NCBI GenBank assembly: GCA_902774055.1 | Contig: CACYGX010000005.1 | Coordinates: 1-64,000, forward strand | DNA: 64,000 nt | From: an uncultured Bacteroidales bacterium | GTDB taxonomy: Bacteria; Bacteroidota; Bacteroidia; Bacteroidales; Muribaculaceae | Direction: 5' to 3' | Shown: positions 52,384 through 61,052 of the stretch, one piece after another | Position numbering within the stretch: the first letter of the stretch is position 1 | Layout: each line of letters begins with the position of its first letter | The notes under the pieces: model-generated | What the model was told of the DNA's origin: nothing | The model's input: the letters and a program-made list of their open reading frames with translations, nothing else | The model's database searches: none | Position numbers and translations under genes: made by a program

Positions 52384-52884
52384 ATGGCACTCAAGAGACA
52401 ACACAATACCCTGTCGATGTTCAGCATGGCCTCGATGACCGACGTCATCTTCCTGCTGCTCATCTTCTTCATGGTTACTTCGACGTTTGTCTTCCCCTCG
52501 GCACTCGAGGTGAACCTGCCACAGAGCAGTGAGCAGACGGCCATCAAGCCCTCGACACGCATCTATGTTGACAAGGACCTCAACATGTATGCCACACAGA
52601 CCAGCGACACGGGCGAGAGCGACCTCCTGCCCATCGCACCCGAGCAGCTCGAAGGCTTCATGCAGGCACTCAAGATGGGTAATCCCAATGAGTTTGTTGC
52701 CGTCTATGCCGACGAAGAAGTGAACTACGGCAAGATTGTCGAAATCCTGGACAAGGGCTCGAAGCAGGGCGTGAAAATCGTCCTCGCCACCAAGCCCAGC
52801 GAGGCCTCGTTTGGCCCCATTGCCGCCGATGACGCTGCCCAGCAGCCCGTCACCGAGCCCGTTCCCGTTAACAACATTCCGTAA
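52384..52884 (+). CDS. exbD: ExbD/TolR-type protein
   Basis: 166 residues. One membrane span (~20-38) begins at the essential Asp20 (MTDVIFLLLIFF), followed by a periplasmic TolR-like domain (EVNLPQSS, RIYVDKDLNMYA, VAVYADEEVNYGKIVEILDKG). It pairs with ExbB to couple the proton gradient to TonB. The tail is Pro/Asp-rich. The tonB gene starts 12 bases downstream. Confidence 0.94.
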   Translation: MALKRQHNTLSMFSMASMTDVIFLLLIFFMVTSTFVFPSALEVNLPQSSEQTAIKPSTRIYVDKDLNMYATQTSDTGESDLLPIAPEQLEGFMQALKMGNPNEFVAVYADEEVNYGKIVEILDKGSKQGVKIVLATKPSEASFGPIAADDAAQQPVTEPVPVNNIP

Positions 52885-52896
52885 AGTTTTACCGCA

Positions 52897-53787
52897 ATGG
52901 AAGAGAATCGCCGCAAAAATAGCCTCTGGGCCTTGTTGCTCACCCTGCTCATCACGGGGGGTGCTCTCGCATTGCTGTTGAGTTTTACCCTGCGCTATGA
53001 GCACGTGCCCAACTCGCAGGACCTCGCACAGCTCGCACAGGACTCCATCCTGTTCGGCGGTGAATATGTGATGCTGGGCAACACGATGGAAGACCTGCAG
53101 AACGACCTCATGGATCAGGAAGCCGCCGATGAGAGCGCATCGCCCGAAGAGGGCGATGAACCCAACATCGAGGCCGAGGACATGGAGGATGCAGGTGAAG
53201 CCACCCAAAAGACGCCGCCACTGGTGACCCAGAAGACCGAATCACCCCACAAGGTGAAGGAGCAGCCCAAGGAGCCGGAGCCCAAGAAGTCTGGCCCCAC
53301 TAAGCAGAACGACAAAGTCGTCGAAAAGCCCAAAGCCAAGGCCAACAACTCCGAGGCTCAGCAGACCAAGTCCAAGAACACCAACAATGAGCAGAAGACC
53401 GCGGCCAGCAACGCTACCAACAACAGGGTGAAAAACGCCTTTGGTAACAATAATGGCAATGGTGGCGGCAAACAAGGCTCTCCCGAGGGTACTACACAAG
53501 GTGTTCTTGCCGGCAAGCCCGGCATTGGCGGACTTGTGGGCTATACCCTGGAACACTGGGAAAAGCCTACCCCCAACAGCAAGTGGTCGGGGCGTGTTGT
53601 GGTCCGTGTGACCGTCAGCCCACGAGGACAGGTGACAAAGGCTAGCGTTGTGAGCGCTACTGGTGATCTTGCCTCGCATCCCGAGGTGCGTGAAGCCTGT
53701 GTACGCGCCGCGTTAAAGTCCCAGTTCTCGGTTCCCAAGAACACGATGACCGAGGGCATTGGCACCGTGACCTACATCTGGCGTTGA
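52897..53787 (+). CDS. tonB: TonB-like energy transducer
   Basis: 296 residues. A single span (~10-31) is followed by a long acidic then Lys/Pro/Asn-rich spacer (~60-195) able to cross the periplasm, and a TonB/TolA C-terminal fold (~205-296; RVVVRVTVSPRGQVTKASVV, AALKSQFSVP). It carries energy to outer-membrane transporters. It ends in a convincing terminator. Confidence 0.92.
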   Translation: MEENRRKNSLWALLLTLLITGGALALLLSFTLRYEHVPNSQDLAQLAQDSILFGGEYVMLGNTMEDLQNDLMDQEAADESASPEEGDEPNIEAEDMEDAGEATQKTPPLVTQKTESPHKVKEQPKEPEPKKSGPTKQNDKVVEKPKAKANNSEAQQTKSKNTNNEQKTAASNATNNRVKNAFGNNNGNGGGKQGSPEGTTQGVLAGKPGIGGLVGYTLEHWEKPTPNSKWSGRVVVRVTVSPRGQVTKASVVSATGDLASHPEVREACVRAALKSQFSVPKNTMTEGIGTVTYIWR

Positions 53788-53813
53788 TAGGCCACAACTC
53801 ACTCACATTCTAT

Positions 53814-53856
53814 CAATAACCGTCCCTGTTACTATGACTATAGGGGCGGTTTATTG
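53814..53856 (+). terminator. Terminator of the pdxJ-tonB operon
   Basis: CAATAACCGTCCCT (53814-53827) pairs with AGGGGCGGTTTATTG (53842-53856), with one bulge and one wobble. Confidence 0.75.
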
Positions 53857-53884
53857 ATTCATTCACCTAGATGGCTGAAAATTT

Positions 53885-53915
53885 TTTGTGATGTGGTAAA
53901 AAGCCATTACTTTTG
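53885..53915 (+). promoter_or_regulatory. -33/-7 promoter for the LytS/LytTR pair
   Basis: TTTG (53885-53888) and TACTTTTG (53908-53915) are exactly 19 bases apart, the consensus spacing. The ATG at 53943 is 27 bases downstream. Confidence 0.7.
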
Positions 53916-53942
53916 TTCATACTATAAACAAGATGTCATTAC

Positions 53943-55055
53943 ATGACCTTTTTCAGTAAACAGACCAAGCAGGAGACCATCATCTACACCATCGTGTGGA
54001 TTGTATTGTTCCTGTCTCCACTTGTGAGCTTGATTTTCAGCCATGAAGATGCGTCCATGGACTCATCGTGGATTATGCGTTCACTCCTTGACACATGGAG
54101 CACCCTGCTGGCGTTTTTCATTGTTTTCCTGATTCACAATCATGTGCTGGCACCAATCCTGGTCAAGCACAAGCGAGTGAAGTTATACCTGTTGGCCTGT
54201 GTTGCGGTAGTCACCGTTTTTCAGCTGGTTCAGTGTGCCCACAAGCCCAACGGTCAGCCGCTGCTGTCTGTCCCCAAGCATGAGGCGCCCCCTCCCCCAC
54301 CACCCAATGGCCATCCACCTGTTGACAAACATGACATCTCGTTATTCATCATTGTCATTATGATGATTGGTTCAAATCTGGGTGTGAAGGCTTATTTCCA
54401 AGGCCAGGAAGAGAAGAAGAAACTGGCCAAGCTCAAAGAACAGAGCCTGAAACAAGAGCTGGACTACCTGCGCTACCAGATCAATCCGCACTTCATCATG
54501 AACACGCTCAACAACATCCATGCCCTGGTCGATATCGATCCCGAACAGGCCAAGGATAGCATCGTGGACATGTCAAAGATGATGCGTTACCTGCTCTACG
54601 AGAGCGACAAGCAGTATGTCACGCTCAACAATGCCGTTACCTTCCTCAAGAAGTACCTTAATCTGCTCAGGCTACGCTATACCGACCAAGTGACCATCAA
54701 CCTCGATGTGCCAGATAACAATGACGAGGATATCGTGCTCGCCCCGCTGGTGTTTATCCCGTTTGTGGAGAACGCCTTCAAGCACGGGGTCTCCTACGAC
54801 AAACCCTCGACTATCGACATTGACATCACCAAGAAGGGTGATCGCCTGCTGTTCCATTGCCACAATACCAAGAGCAACGTCAAGCACGAGTATGGCGGCG
54901 TAGGCCTCAATAACGTCACCAAGCGCCTGGAACTCATCTACGGCAAGGACTATTGCCTCGACATCAAGGACGAGAAGACCACCTATGATGTGCTCCTGGA
55001 TTTGCCCAAGCGAGGGCCTGACGATTTCGCTCCAAATCCAACGCCTAAGGTCTAA
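53943..55055 (+). CDS. LytS-type sensor histidine kinase
   Basis: 370 residues. Four membrane spans (~13-33, ~48-70, ~80-97, ~133-150) with a periplasmic loop of ~30 residues between spans three and four that is rich in Pro and His (a run of six Pro flanked by HE, GH and KHD). A coiled linker leads to the His_kinase/HATPase part. The phospho-His183 is in YQINPHFIMNTLNNI, the N-box in FVENAFKHG (~279-287), and the G-box in YGGVGLNNVTKRLEL. It phosphorylates the LytTR regulator encoded 23 bases downstream. The His/Pro loop could sense metal or pH (speculation). Confidence 0.9.
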   Translation: MTFFSKQTKQETIIYTIVWIVLFLSPLVSLIFSHEDASMDSSWIMRSLLDTWSTLLAFFIVFLIHNHVLAPILVKHKRVKLYLLACVAVVTVFQLVQCAHKPNGQPLLSVPKHEAPPPPPPNGHPPVDKHDISLFIIVIMMIGSNLGVKAYFQGQEEKKKLAKLKEQSLKQELDYLRYQINPHFIMNTLNNIHALVDIDPEQAKDSIVDMSKMMRYLLYESDKQYVTLNNAVTFLKKYLNLLRLRYTDQVTINLDVPDNNDEDIVLAPLVFIPFVENAFKHGVSYDKPSTIDIDITKKGDRLLFHCHNTKSNVKHEYGGVGLNNVTKRLELIYGKDYCLDIKDEKTTYDVLLDLPKRGPDDFAPNPTPKV

Positions 55056-55078
55056 AGTTTCTAAATATAATAAAAGCT

Positions 55079-55825
55079 ATGAGTATCAAGTGTATCGCAA
55101 TCGATGATGAGCCCCTGGCGCTCAAGAAACTGGTGAACTATATCCAAAAAATTCCTTACCTGGAACTGGTGGCACAATGCCTCAGCGCCATCGAGGCCAA
55201 GCAAGTTGTTAAGGAACAGGAAGTTGACGCCATTTTCCTCGACATCAACATGCCCGACCTTAACGGCATCGACTTTGCCAAGTCAATGAATCAGGATCAC
55301 AGCAAGGGTCCCGTTATGGTCTTTACCACCGCCTATAGCGACTATGCTATCGAGGGTTACAAGGCCAATGGCGTGGGGTACTTGTTGAAACCCTACGGAT
55401 TTGACGAATTTGAAGCCGCAGCCCAAAAAGTGCGCGACATCTGCGAGATACGCCAGCAAGCAATGACCGAGGTCACTACCGAACCCAACGATGACGGCAT
55501 CATCTATGTCAAGAGCGACTACAAGATCGTGCGAATTGCCATCGATGACATTTGCTATATCGAGGCCATGAGCGAATACCTGAGGATTTCCTGCATCGAT
55601 CGCCCCAAACCCATCATCGTGCTGTTGAGCATGAAGAAAATCGAGGATTTTCTGCCCGCCAGCAGGTTCATGCGCATTCACCGCTCTTACATCATCAACC
55701 TGAACAAGGTCAAAGAGGTCAAGAAGAACCATGTTGTGCTCGACGATGACACGTCGCTGCCCATCGGCGACAACTATAAGGATAACTTCATGAACTACCT
55801 CAACAAGAAGATATTGACCAAATAA
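55079..55825 (+). CDS. LytTR-family response regulator
   Basis: 248 residues. The receiver domain (1-~120) has the acidic pair DD at 9-10, the phospho-acceptor Asp55 in FLDINMPD, Thr in FTTAY and Lys in YLLKPYG. The LytTR DNA-binding domain (~140-246) is marked by IEAMSEYLRI, FMRIHRSYIINL and the LPIGDNYKDNF end. It is the partner of the preceding kinase. Targets are not visible in the window. Confidence 0.94.
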   Translation: MSIKCIAIDDEPLALKKLVNYIQKIPYLELVAQCLSAIEAKQVVKEQEVDAIFLDINMPDLNGIDFAKSMNQDHSKGPVMVFTTAYSDYAIEGYKANGVGYLLKPYGFDEFEAAAQKVRDICEIRQQAMTEVTTEPNDDGIIYVKSDYKIVRIAIDDICYIEAMSEYLRISCIDRPKPIIVLLSMKKIEDFLPASRFMRIHRSYIINLNKVKEVKKNHVVLDDDTSLPIGDNYKDNFMNYLNKKILTK

Positions 55826-55885
55826 CAACCATACTATCATCAATTCAAATACACTTTTTTATATTTTTTCTCATAGCTTTTCCAG

Positions 55886-55926
55886 GGTGGCTCACGCGAG
55901 ATGCGTACAGCCACCTCATTTTTTGA
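55886..55926 (+). terminator. Terminator of the LytS/LytTR operon
   Basis: GGTGGCT (55886-55892) pairs with AGCCACC (55909-55915); inside, ACGC and GCGT extend the stem around GAGAT. TCATTTTTTG follows. Confidence 0.8.
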
Positions 55927-56045
55927 TTTTTGGAGGGGCACTTCTTCCAAAGTGAGGCTCGTCTAATAGCAGCACCCTCTGCACTGCAAATCGCAATTGT
56001 AGGCTGCAGTCAGCGTGGCTAATCCAAAGAAAAACAAGTTTTCAT

Positions 56046-56076
56046 TTTGCACTTCTCTCGTTTTGTCGTAACTTTG
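56046..56076 (+). promoter_or_regulatory. -33/-7 promoter for pheT
   Basis: TTTG (56046-56049) and TAACTTTG (56069-56076) are exactly 19 bases apart; the ATG at 56113 follows after 36 bases. The stretch 55930-56045 shows nothing else recognisable. Confidence 0.7.
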
Positions 56077-56112
56077 CACGTTTTTAAGCGATTATAATTT
56101 TCATTCAAGGCT

Positions 56113-58578
56113 ATGAATATTTCCTATAAATGGCTCAAACGCTATATTGACACCGACCTGACGCCTGAACAGGTGGCCGAGGCTCTGACCTCGCTGGGTC
56201 TGGAAGTGGGAGCAGTAGAACAAGTCGAAACTATCAAGGGCGGCCTGCGCGGACTGGTTGTGGGACAGGTAGTTACCTGTATTGACCATCCCAACAGTGA
56301 CCACCTGCACATCACCACCGTCAACCTGGGCGATGGTAATGACCCCGTGCAAATCGTGTGCGGTGCCCCCAACGTGGCCGCTGGTCAAAAAGTCATCGTC
56401 GCCACCCTGGGCACCAAGCTCTATGACGGTGATCAAGAATTTACCATCAAGCGCTCGAAGATGCGCGGCGAGGAGTCGCTGGGCATGATTTGTGCCGAGG
56501 ACGAGATCGGCGTGGGCACTAGCCACGATGGCATCATCGTGCTGCCCGAGGACGCTGTGGTGGGCACTCCTGCCGCCGACTATTACGGCATAGAGGACGA
56601 CTACCTCATCGAGGTGGACCTGACACCCAACCGCATCGACGGAGCCTCGCACTATGGCGTGGCCCGTGACCTGTCGGCATGGATGCACCACAAGGGCATG
56701 GACGGCAATCTGCATCGTCCCAGCGTCGAGGCCTTTGCCATCGACCGCAAGGACGGCGGCATTCCTGTCACTGTCGATAACGCCGAGGCCTGCCCGCGCT
56801 ATGCCGGACTGACCGTGCGCGGCGTCAAGGTTCAGGAGAGCCCCAAGTGGCTCAAAGACCTGCTGCTCGCCGTGGGCCAGCGTCCCATCAACAATATCGT
56901 AGATATTACCAACTACATCCTGCTGGGCACCGGACAACCCATGCACTGCTTTGACCTGAGCAAGGTCAAGGGCGATCGCATTGTGGTCAGGACCGTTGAG
57001 GCAGGCACCAAATTCGTCACCCTTGACGGCGTGGAGCGCACGTTGACCGACCGCGACCTGATGATCTGCAACGGCGAAGAGCCGATGTGTATTGGTGGTG
57101 TGTTTGGCGGACTTGACTCAGGTGTTACCGAGAATACCACCGACGTCTTCCTGGAGTCGGCCTATTTCCACCCCACATGGATACGCAAGACGGCTCGCCG
57201 CTTCGGCTTGAACACCGATGCGTCGTTCCGCTATGAGCGCGGCATCGACCCCAATAGCGTCATCTATAACCTCAAACTCGCCGCCATGCTCGTCAAGGAA
57301 CTGGCTGGCGGAGAAATCTGTGGCGACATCATCGACGTGAAGGCCCACGACTTCCCCGGCTTCCCCGTTGAACTGCACTATGACTATGTGAAGCGCCTCA
57401 TCGGCAAGGAAATTTCCCATGATGAAATCCGCGACATCGTCAAGAGCCTGGAGATGGAAATTACCGCCGAGGACGATGAGAAACTCAATCTCGTCGTGCC
57501 CCCCTACCGCGTGGACGTGCAGCGCCCCTGCGACGTGGTGGAGGATATCCTGCGTGTGTATGGCTACAACAACGTTGAGTTTACCAGCGAGGTGCACAGC
57601 AGCCTCTCGAACAAGACCGACGTGGACTTCCGCGACGACCAACAGGAGGCCATCAGCAACCAGCTCACCAGCGTGGGTTATCATGAGATCATGAACAACT
57701 CGTTGACCGTGGGCGCCTACTATGAGGGCTTGACGACCTATCCCGCCGACCGTTGCGTGCACATCATGAACCCGCTGAGCAGTGACCTGAACGTGATGCG
57801 CCAGACCCTGCTTTTTGGTGGTCTGGAGAGCATTGCCCGCAACATCAACCACAAGAACGCCAACTTGAGGCTCTATGAGTTTGGCAACGTCTATAGCTAT
57901 GACCGCAGCATCAGCCAGGAGGAAAAGGCGCTTGCACCCTACAGCGAGAGCACTCAGATGGGAATGTGGCTCACCGGTAACAACCATAACGAGTCCTGGG
58001 CCGACAAAGTGAGGGCACTCAACGTCTATGACCTGAAGGCTGATCTCGAGAACATGCTCACCAACCTGGGCATCAACATGCGTGACCTGGTCATCGAGCA
58101 ATACGAGGACGAGACCATCAACCCGGCACTGCGATACAGCAACCGTGGCGGCAAGACCATCGCCCTGATGGGTGTTGTTGACGAGGCCCTGGCCAAGCGC
58201 TTCGACGTGGATCAGCCCGTATTCTATGCCCAAATCAACTGGAACCTTGCCTGCAAACTGGCAATGAAGAAGGACATTAAATATACCGACCTGCCCAAGA
58301 CGCTGCCCCTGCGCCGCGACCTGGCGCTGCTGGTGGATCGCGAGGTCACCTATGACGACATCCGCCGCGTGGTCGAGAGTAGCGAGAAGAAACTGCTGAA
58401 GTCCATGACCCTGTTTGACGTCTATGAGAGCAACAAACTCGAGGCAGGCAAGAAATCCTATGCCATCAGCATGATTCTTCAGGACAATGAAAAGACGCTC
58501 AACGACAAGCAGATCGATGCCATCATGAGCAAAATCATCAAGAACCTGGAGACCCAATTGGGTGCTAAACTCAGGTAA
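56113..58578 (+). CDS. pheT: Phenylalanyl-tRNA synthetase beta subunit
   Basis: 821 residues, the normal length. Order: N-terminal B1 part, EMAP/tRNA-binding OB fold (~40-155; GQVVTCIDHPNSDHLHITTV, VCGAPNV), B3/B4 editing domain (~210-400; FDLSKVKGDRIVVR, MCIGGVFGG), B5 (~405-475), the catalytic-like core, and the C-terminal anticodon-binding FDX-ACB fold (~725-821; LPLRRDLALLVD). It works as an alpha2-beta2 enzyme with PheS, which is not in the window. Probably cotranscribed with the YebC gene 50 bases downstream. Confidence 0.97.
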   Translation: MNISYKWLKRYIDTDLTPEQVAEALTSLGLEVGAVEQVETIKGGLRGLVVGQVVTCIDHPNSDHLHITTVNLGDGNDPVQIVCGAPNVAAGQKVIVATLGTKLYDGDQEFTIKRSKMRGEESLGMICAEDEIGVGTSHDGIIVLPEDAVVGTPAADYYGIEDDYLIEVDLTPNRIDGASHYGVARDLSAWMHHKGMDGNLHRPSVEAFAIDRKDGGIPVTVDNAEACPRYAGLTVRGVKVQESPKWLKDLLLAVGQRPINNIVDITNYILLGTGQPMHCFDLSKVKGDRIVVRTVEAGTKFVTLDGVERTLTDRDLMICNGEEPMCIGGVFGGLDSGVTENTTDVFLESAYFHPTWIRKTARRFGLNTDASFRYERGIDPNSVIYNLKLAAMLVKELAGGEICGDIIDVKAHDFPGFPVELHYDYVKRLIGKEISHDEIRDIVKSLEMEITAEDDEKLNLVVPPYRVDVQRPCDVVEDILRVYGYNNVEFTSEVHSSLSNKTDVDFRDDQQEAISNQLTSVGYHEIMNNSLTVGAYYEGLTTYPADRCVHIMNPLSSDLNVMRQTLLFGGLESIARNINHKNANLRLYEFGNVYSYDRSISQEEKALAPYSESTQMGMWLTGNNHNESWADKVRALNVYDLKADLENMLTNLGINMRDLVIEQYEDETINPALRYSNRGGKTIALMGVVDEALAKRFDVDQPVFYAQINWNLACKLAMKKDIKYTDLPKTLPLRRDLALLVDREVTYDDIRRVVESSEKKLLKSMTLFDVYESNKLEAGKKSYAISMILQDNEKTLNDKQIDAIMSKIIKNLETQLGAKLR

Positions 58579-58628
58579 ACCAAGGTGTAAAGCAAAAAAC
58601 TATTCACTAATAACTACATAACAACAAA

Positions 58629-59363
58629 ATGGGAAGAGCTTTTGAATACCGCAAAGCAAGAAAGATGAAACGCTGGGGCAGCATGTCCCGCACGTTTACA
58701 AGAATCGGCAAGGAAATCACCATCGCCGTTAAGGCTGGTGGTCCCGACCCCGAGGGTAACTCACGCCTGCGCGCGTTGATCGCCAACGCCAAGACGGCTA
58801 ACATGCCCAAGGAGAACATCGAGCGCGCCATCAAGCGTGCGAGCGAGAAGGATGCCGGTGATTACAAGGAGGTGATCTATGAGGGATTTGGTCCTCATGG
58901 CATCGCCGTCCTGGTCGAGACCGCAACCGACAACACCACCCGCACCGTGGCCAACCTGCGCAACTACTTCAACAAGAAGGGCGGCAGCCTGGGTAACTCG
59001 GGTAGTGTGGCCTTCATGTTTAGCCACAAATGCTACTTCCATGTAGCTCCCAAGGCTGATGTGGATCCTGATGAACTCGAGCTCGAGCTCATCGACTGCG
59101 GCGCCGAGGAATTTGCCATCGACGAGGAAGAAATGCTCGTGTCGGGCGATTTTGCCTCCAATGGCGACATCATGAAGTACCTCGAGGACAACGGCTTTGA
59201 AATCAAGAGCAGCGAGTTTGTCTATGAGCCCGCCGACTACAAAGACGTGACCGAGGCCGAGCGTGCCGATGTTGAGGCCCTCATCGAGGCTCTCGAGGAG
59301 GATGACGACGTGCAGAACGTCTTCACCACCATGGCCGAAGGCGAAGGCGGCGACGAGGAGTAA
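58629..59363 (+). CDS. YebC/TACO1-family protein
   Basis: 244 residues. Family phrases: MGRAFEYRKARKMKRWGSMSRTFTRIGKEI, NMPKENIERAIKRA, YEGFGPHGIAVLVE, and NKKGGSLGNSGSVAFMF. Members act as transcriptional regulators or as ribosome-associated translation factors; which applies here is unresolved. The C-terminus is an acidic extension (EEDDDVQNVF...EGEGGDEE). A terminator follows. Confidence 0.93.
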   Translation: MGRAFEYRKARKMKRWGSMSRTFTRIGKEITIAVKAGGPDPEGNSRLRALIANAKTANMPKENIERAIKRASEKDAGDYKEVIYEGFGPHGIAVLVETATDNTTRTVANLRNYFNKKGGSLGNSGSVAFMFSHKCYFHVAPKADVDPDELELELIDCGAEEFAIDEEEMLVSGDFASNGDIMKYLEDNGFEIKSSEFVYEPADYKDVTEAERADVEALIEALEEDDDVQNVFTTMAEGEGGDEE

Positions 59364-59395
59364 CGTGCCCCCACGCTAAGGTATTTAACGCGAAA

Positions 59396-59435
59396 AAGAG
59401 TGAGTCATATTCAGTTATGGCTCACTCTTGCTTTT
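59396..59435 (+). terminator. Terminator of the pheT-yebC unit
   Basis: AAGAGTGAG (59396-59404) pairs with CTCACTCTT (59421-59429), with an inner CATA/TATG pairing, followed by GCTTTTTGG. Confidence 0.8.
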
Positions 59436-59472
59436 TGGCTGTATTAATGAATGCTGTGGATGGTGCAGAACG

Positions 59473-59591
59473 TAGGGCCACGCCAAGGCGAGGCCGCTGG
59501 GCGACAGATGGCCCTATCTCATACATGCACGACCGAAACCAGGGATATTAGGCTTTCCAGCAGGAACGGCCACGCCAAGGCGAGGCCCTAC
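59473..59591. repeat. Paired GC-rich repeat element
   Basis: GGCCACGCCAAGGCGAGGCC occurs at 59476-59495 and again at 59568-59587. Each copy is itself a near-palindrome. GTAGGG precedes the first and CCCTAC follows the second, so the whole 119-base block is also an inverted repeat. No reading frame is evident. Confidence 0.75.
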
Positions 59592-59667
59592 AGCCACAAG
59601 TTAGCCCGTGGTGCTGTAAATGCGCCTACTAAATCAGTTTATAAATCTTAGCGCTAATACCCGTGAA

Positions 59668-61032
59668 TCAATAGATGACCTCGAAGAGGCGGGGGTCGCT
59701 GTTGGTAAGGGAGGTATAGCCCCCAGCAACGATGGGTTTGTGGTCCTCGGTGCCATCCACGTCAACGGCGAGGCCATTAGGAGCACAGCTGTAGAATGAA
59801 CCGCCCTGAATGATGCAGTCGGTATCACACTTCACTCCCTTTGGAGCCACTGTCAACTGTTTGCCGGTTACCACGACATTGAGTTCGCCGCCGGAGAACG
59901 TAAACGGCTGAGACACGTTAATGCCCTTAGCGTCATCGCCGGTACACTTGATGTTGAGCGTTCCTCCCGACATTGTGATGCTGTGGTCGGCCTTTACTCC
60001 TGCTGCACCCGTCGAGACGGGATTGCCCAGAGTGTCGGTTTCCAGCTTAGTGGTTGCCGTGTTGATGATGGTCGTGCGGCCGCCCGTGATGTTGATGAGG
60101 CTGTCGCAGTTGATGCCCTTGGCGCCATCGGCGGCAATTTCCATGTTGATGACACCACCCTTAATGTGGACATAGTCCTTGGCCTTGATGCCATGACCGC
60201 TAGTGCTGTTGAGGTACAATTTTGTGCCTGGACGCACCAACACATAGTCGTCACTGGCCATGCAGTGCCTGCCGACGCTGTAGATATTGAGTAAGCCCTT
60301 GCCGCTGAGAAGAATCTGTCCCTCGCTGAAGAGAGCCCCCTTCTGGTCCTCGCCCTCGGTCATCTCGTAGGTCTCACCATCACGCAGGGTGTTGGTCGTG
60401 CCCTCGTTGACCACGACATAGAGCGACTTGCCGCACTGGTTATTGACTGCGGCCCCATGAGGGTTGGTGATGTCCACACCATTGAGTTGAAGCTGGAACT
60501 TGCGCTCACTGTAGAACTTCAAGGAACCGTCATCGGTCGTGCCCGTCACGATAAAACGCACGCGCTTGGCAGCGTTAGTGATGGTGACATGGGCTCCATC
60601 GACCCTTACAACAACACTGCTGGGATTGCCTGTCACCGTTGCCGTATTGCCGTCAAAGACGATATTGACCGTAGTTGCCCAAGTTGTATTCTCGACAAAG
60701 TCGCCATAGTCGGGGGCATCCTCGTCCTCGGTGATGCTCTCGGCAGGTTCGGTGAGTTCGCTGTCGTCCAAGGTGATTTCCTTGGGTGTGATATCGTCCT
60801 CGCTGCCACCTGTCAAGATAATATTAATCACGGCGTTCACGTCGCTGATGGTAACCTCGCCATCGCCATTCACGTCGCCGTCAATACCCGTATTTCCCGA
60901 CAGGATGATGTTAATCACAGCATTCACGTCGCTAATGGTGACCTCGCCGTCACCGTTCACGTCGCCTGTCACTGCACCCACGGGTAAGCACCAAGCAGTC
61001 ATCAGCAATAATGCAAGCAATAATTTCTTCAT
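59668..61032 (-). CDS. Dockerin pair fused to Cthe_2159-family beta-helix domain
   Basis: 454 residues. Signal peptide (1-~20), then two identical dockerin-like loops (GDVNGDGEVTISDVNAV, ~23-44 and ~52-73), an acidic linker (~75-115), and a Cthe_2159 domain (~115-454) with NPHGAAVNNQCGKSLYVVV, KGALFSEGQILLSGKG and repeated GG-centred rungs (IKGGVINMEI, MSGGTLNIKC). It is the last gene of a minus-strand operon starting with the VTC polyphosphate polymerase. It is secreted, but lacks a lipobox, unlike its upstream paralogue. Function unknown; the fusion parallels the separate neighbours at 33.4-36.4 kb. Confidence 0.85.
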   Translation of the reverse strand: MKKLLLALLLMTAWCLPVGAVTGDVNGDGEVTISDVNAVINIILSGNTGIDGDVNGDGEVTISDVNAVINIILTGGSEDDITPKEITLDDSELTEPAESITEDEDAPDYGDFVENTTWATTVNIVFDGNTATVTGNPSSVVVRVDGAHVTITNAAKRVRFIVTGTTDDGSLKFYSERKFQLQLNGVDITNPHGAAVNNQCGKSLYVVVNEGTTNTLRDGETYEMTEGEDQKGALFSEGQILLSGKGLLNIYSVGRHCMASDDYVLVRPGTKLYLNSTSGHGIKAKDYVHIKGGVINMEIAADGAKGINCDSLINITGGRTTIINTATTKLETDTLGNPVSTGAAGVKADHSITMSGGTLNIKCTGDDAKGINVSQPFTFSGGELNVVVTGKQLTVAPKGVKCDTDCIIQGGSFYSCAPNGLAVDVDGTEDHKPIVAGGYTSLTNSDPRLFEVIY

Positions 61033-61052
61033 CGTTCTGGTTGTTTGCTTAA

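Larger units (their letters stand above)
59364..59667. other. Intergenic region with terminator and GC-rich repeats
   Basis: No gene is supported. Contains the YebC terminator (59396-59435) and two copies of a GC-rich 20-mer in inverted flanking context (59473-59591). No terminator for the converging minus-strand operon is obvious in 59600-59667. Confidence 0.55.

Noticed and set aside
59451-59651. 66-codon frame after the YebC gene
   Set aside because: It lies across the GC-rich palindromic repeat; composition follows the repeat and not a protein.
9925-61032. Cohesin domains as partners for the dockerin-like pairs
   Set aside because: I looked through all secreted proteins in the window and saw none with a convincing cohesin pattern; the partner must lie elsewhere or be of another type.
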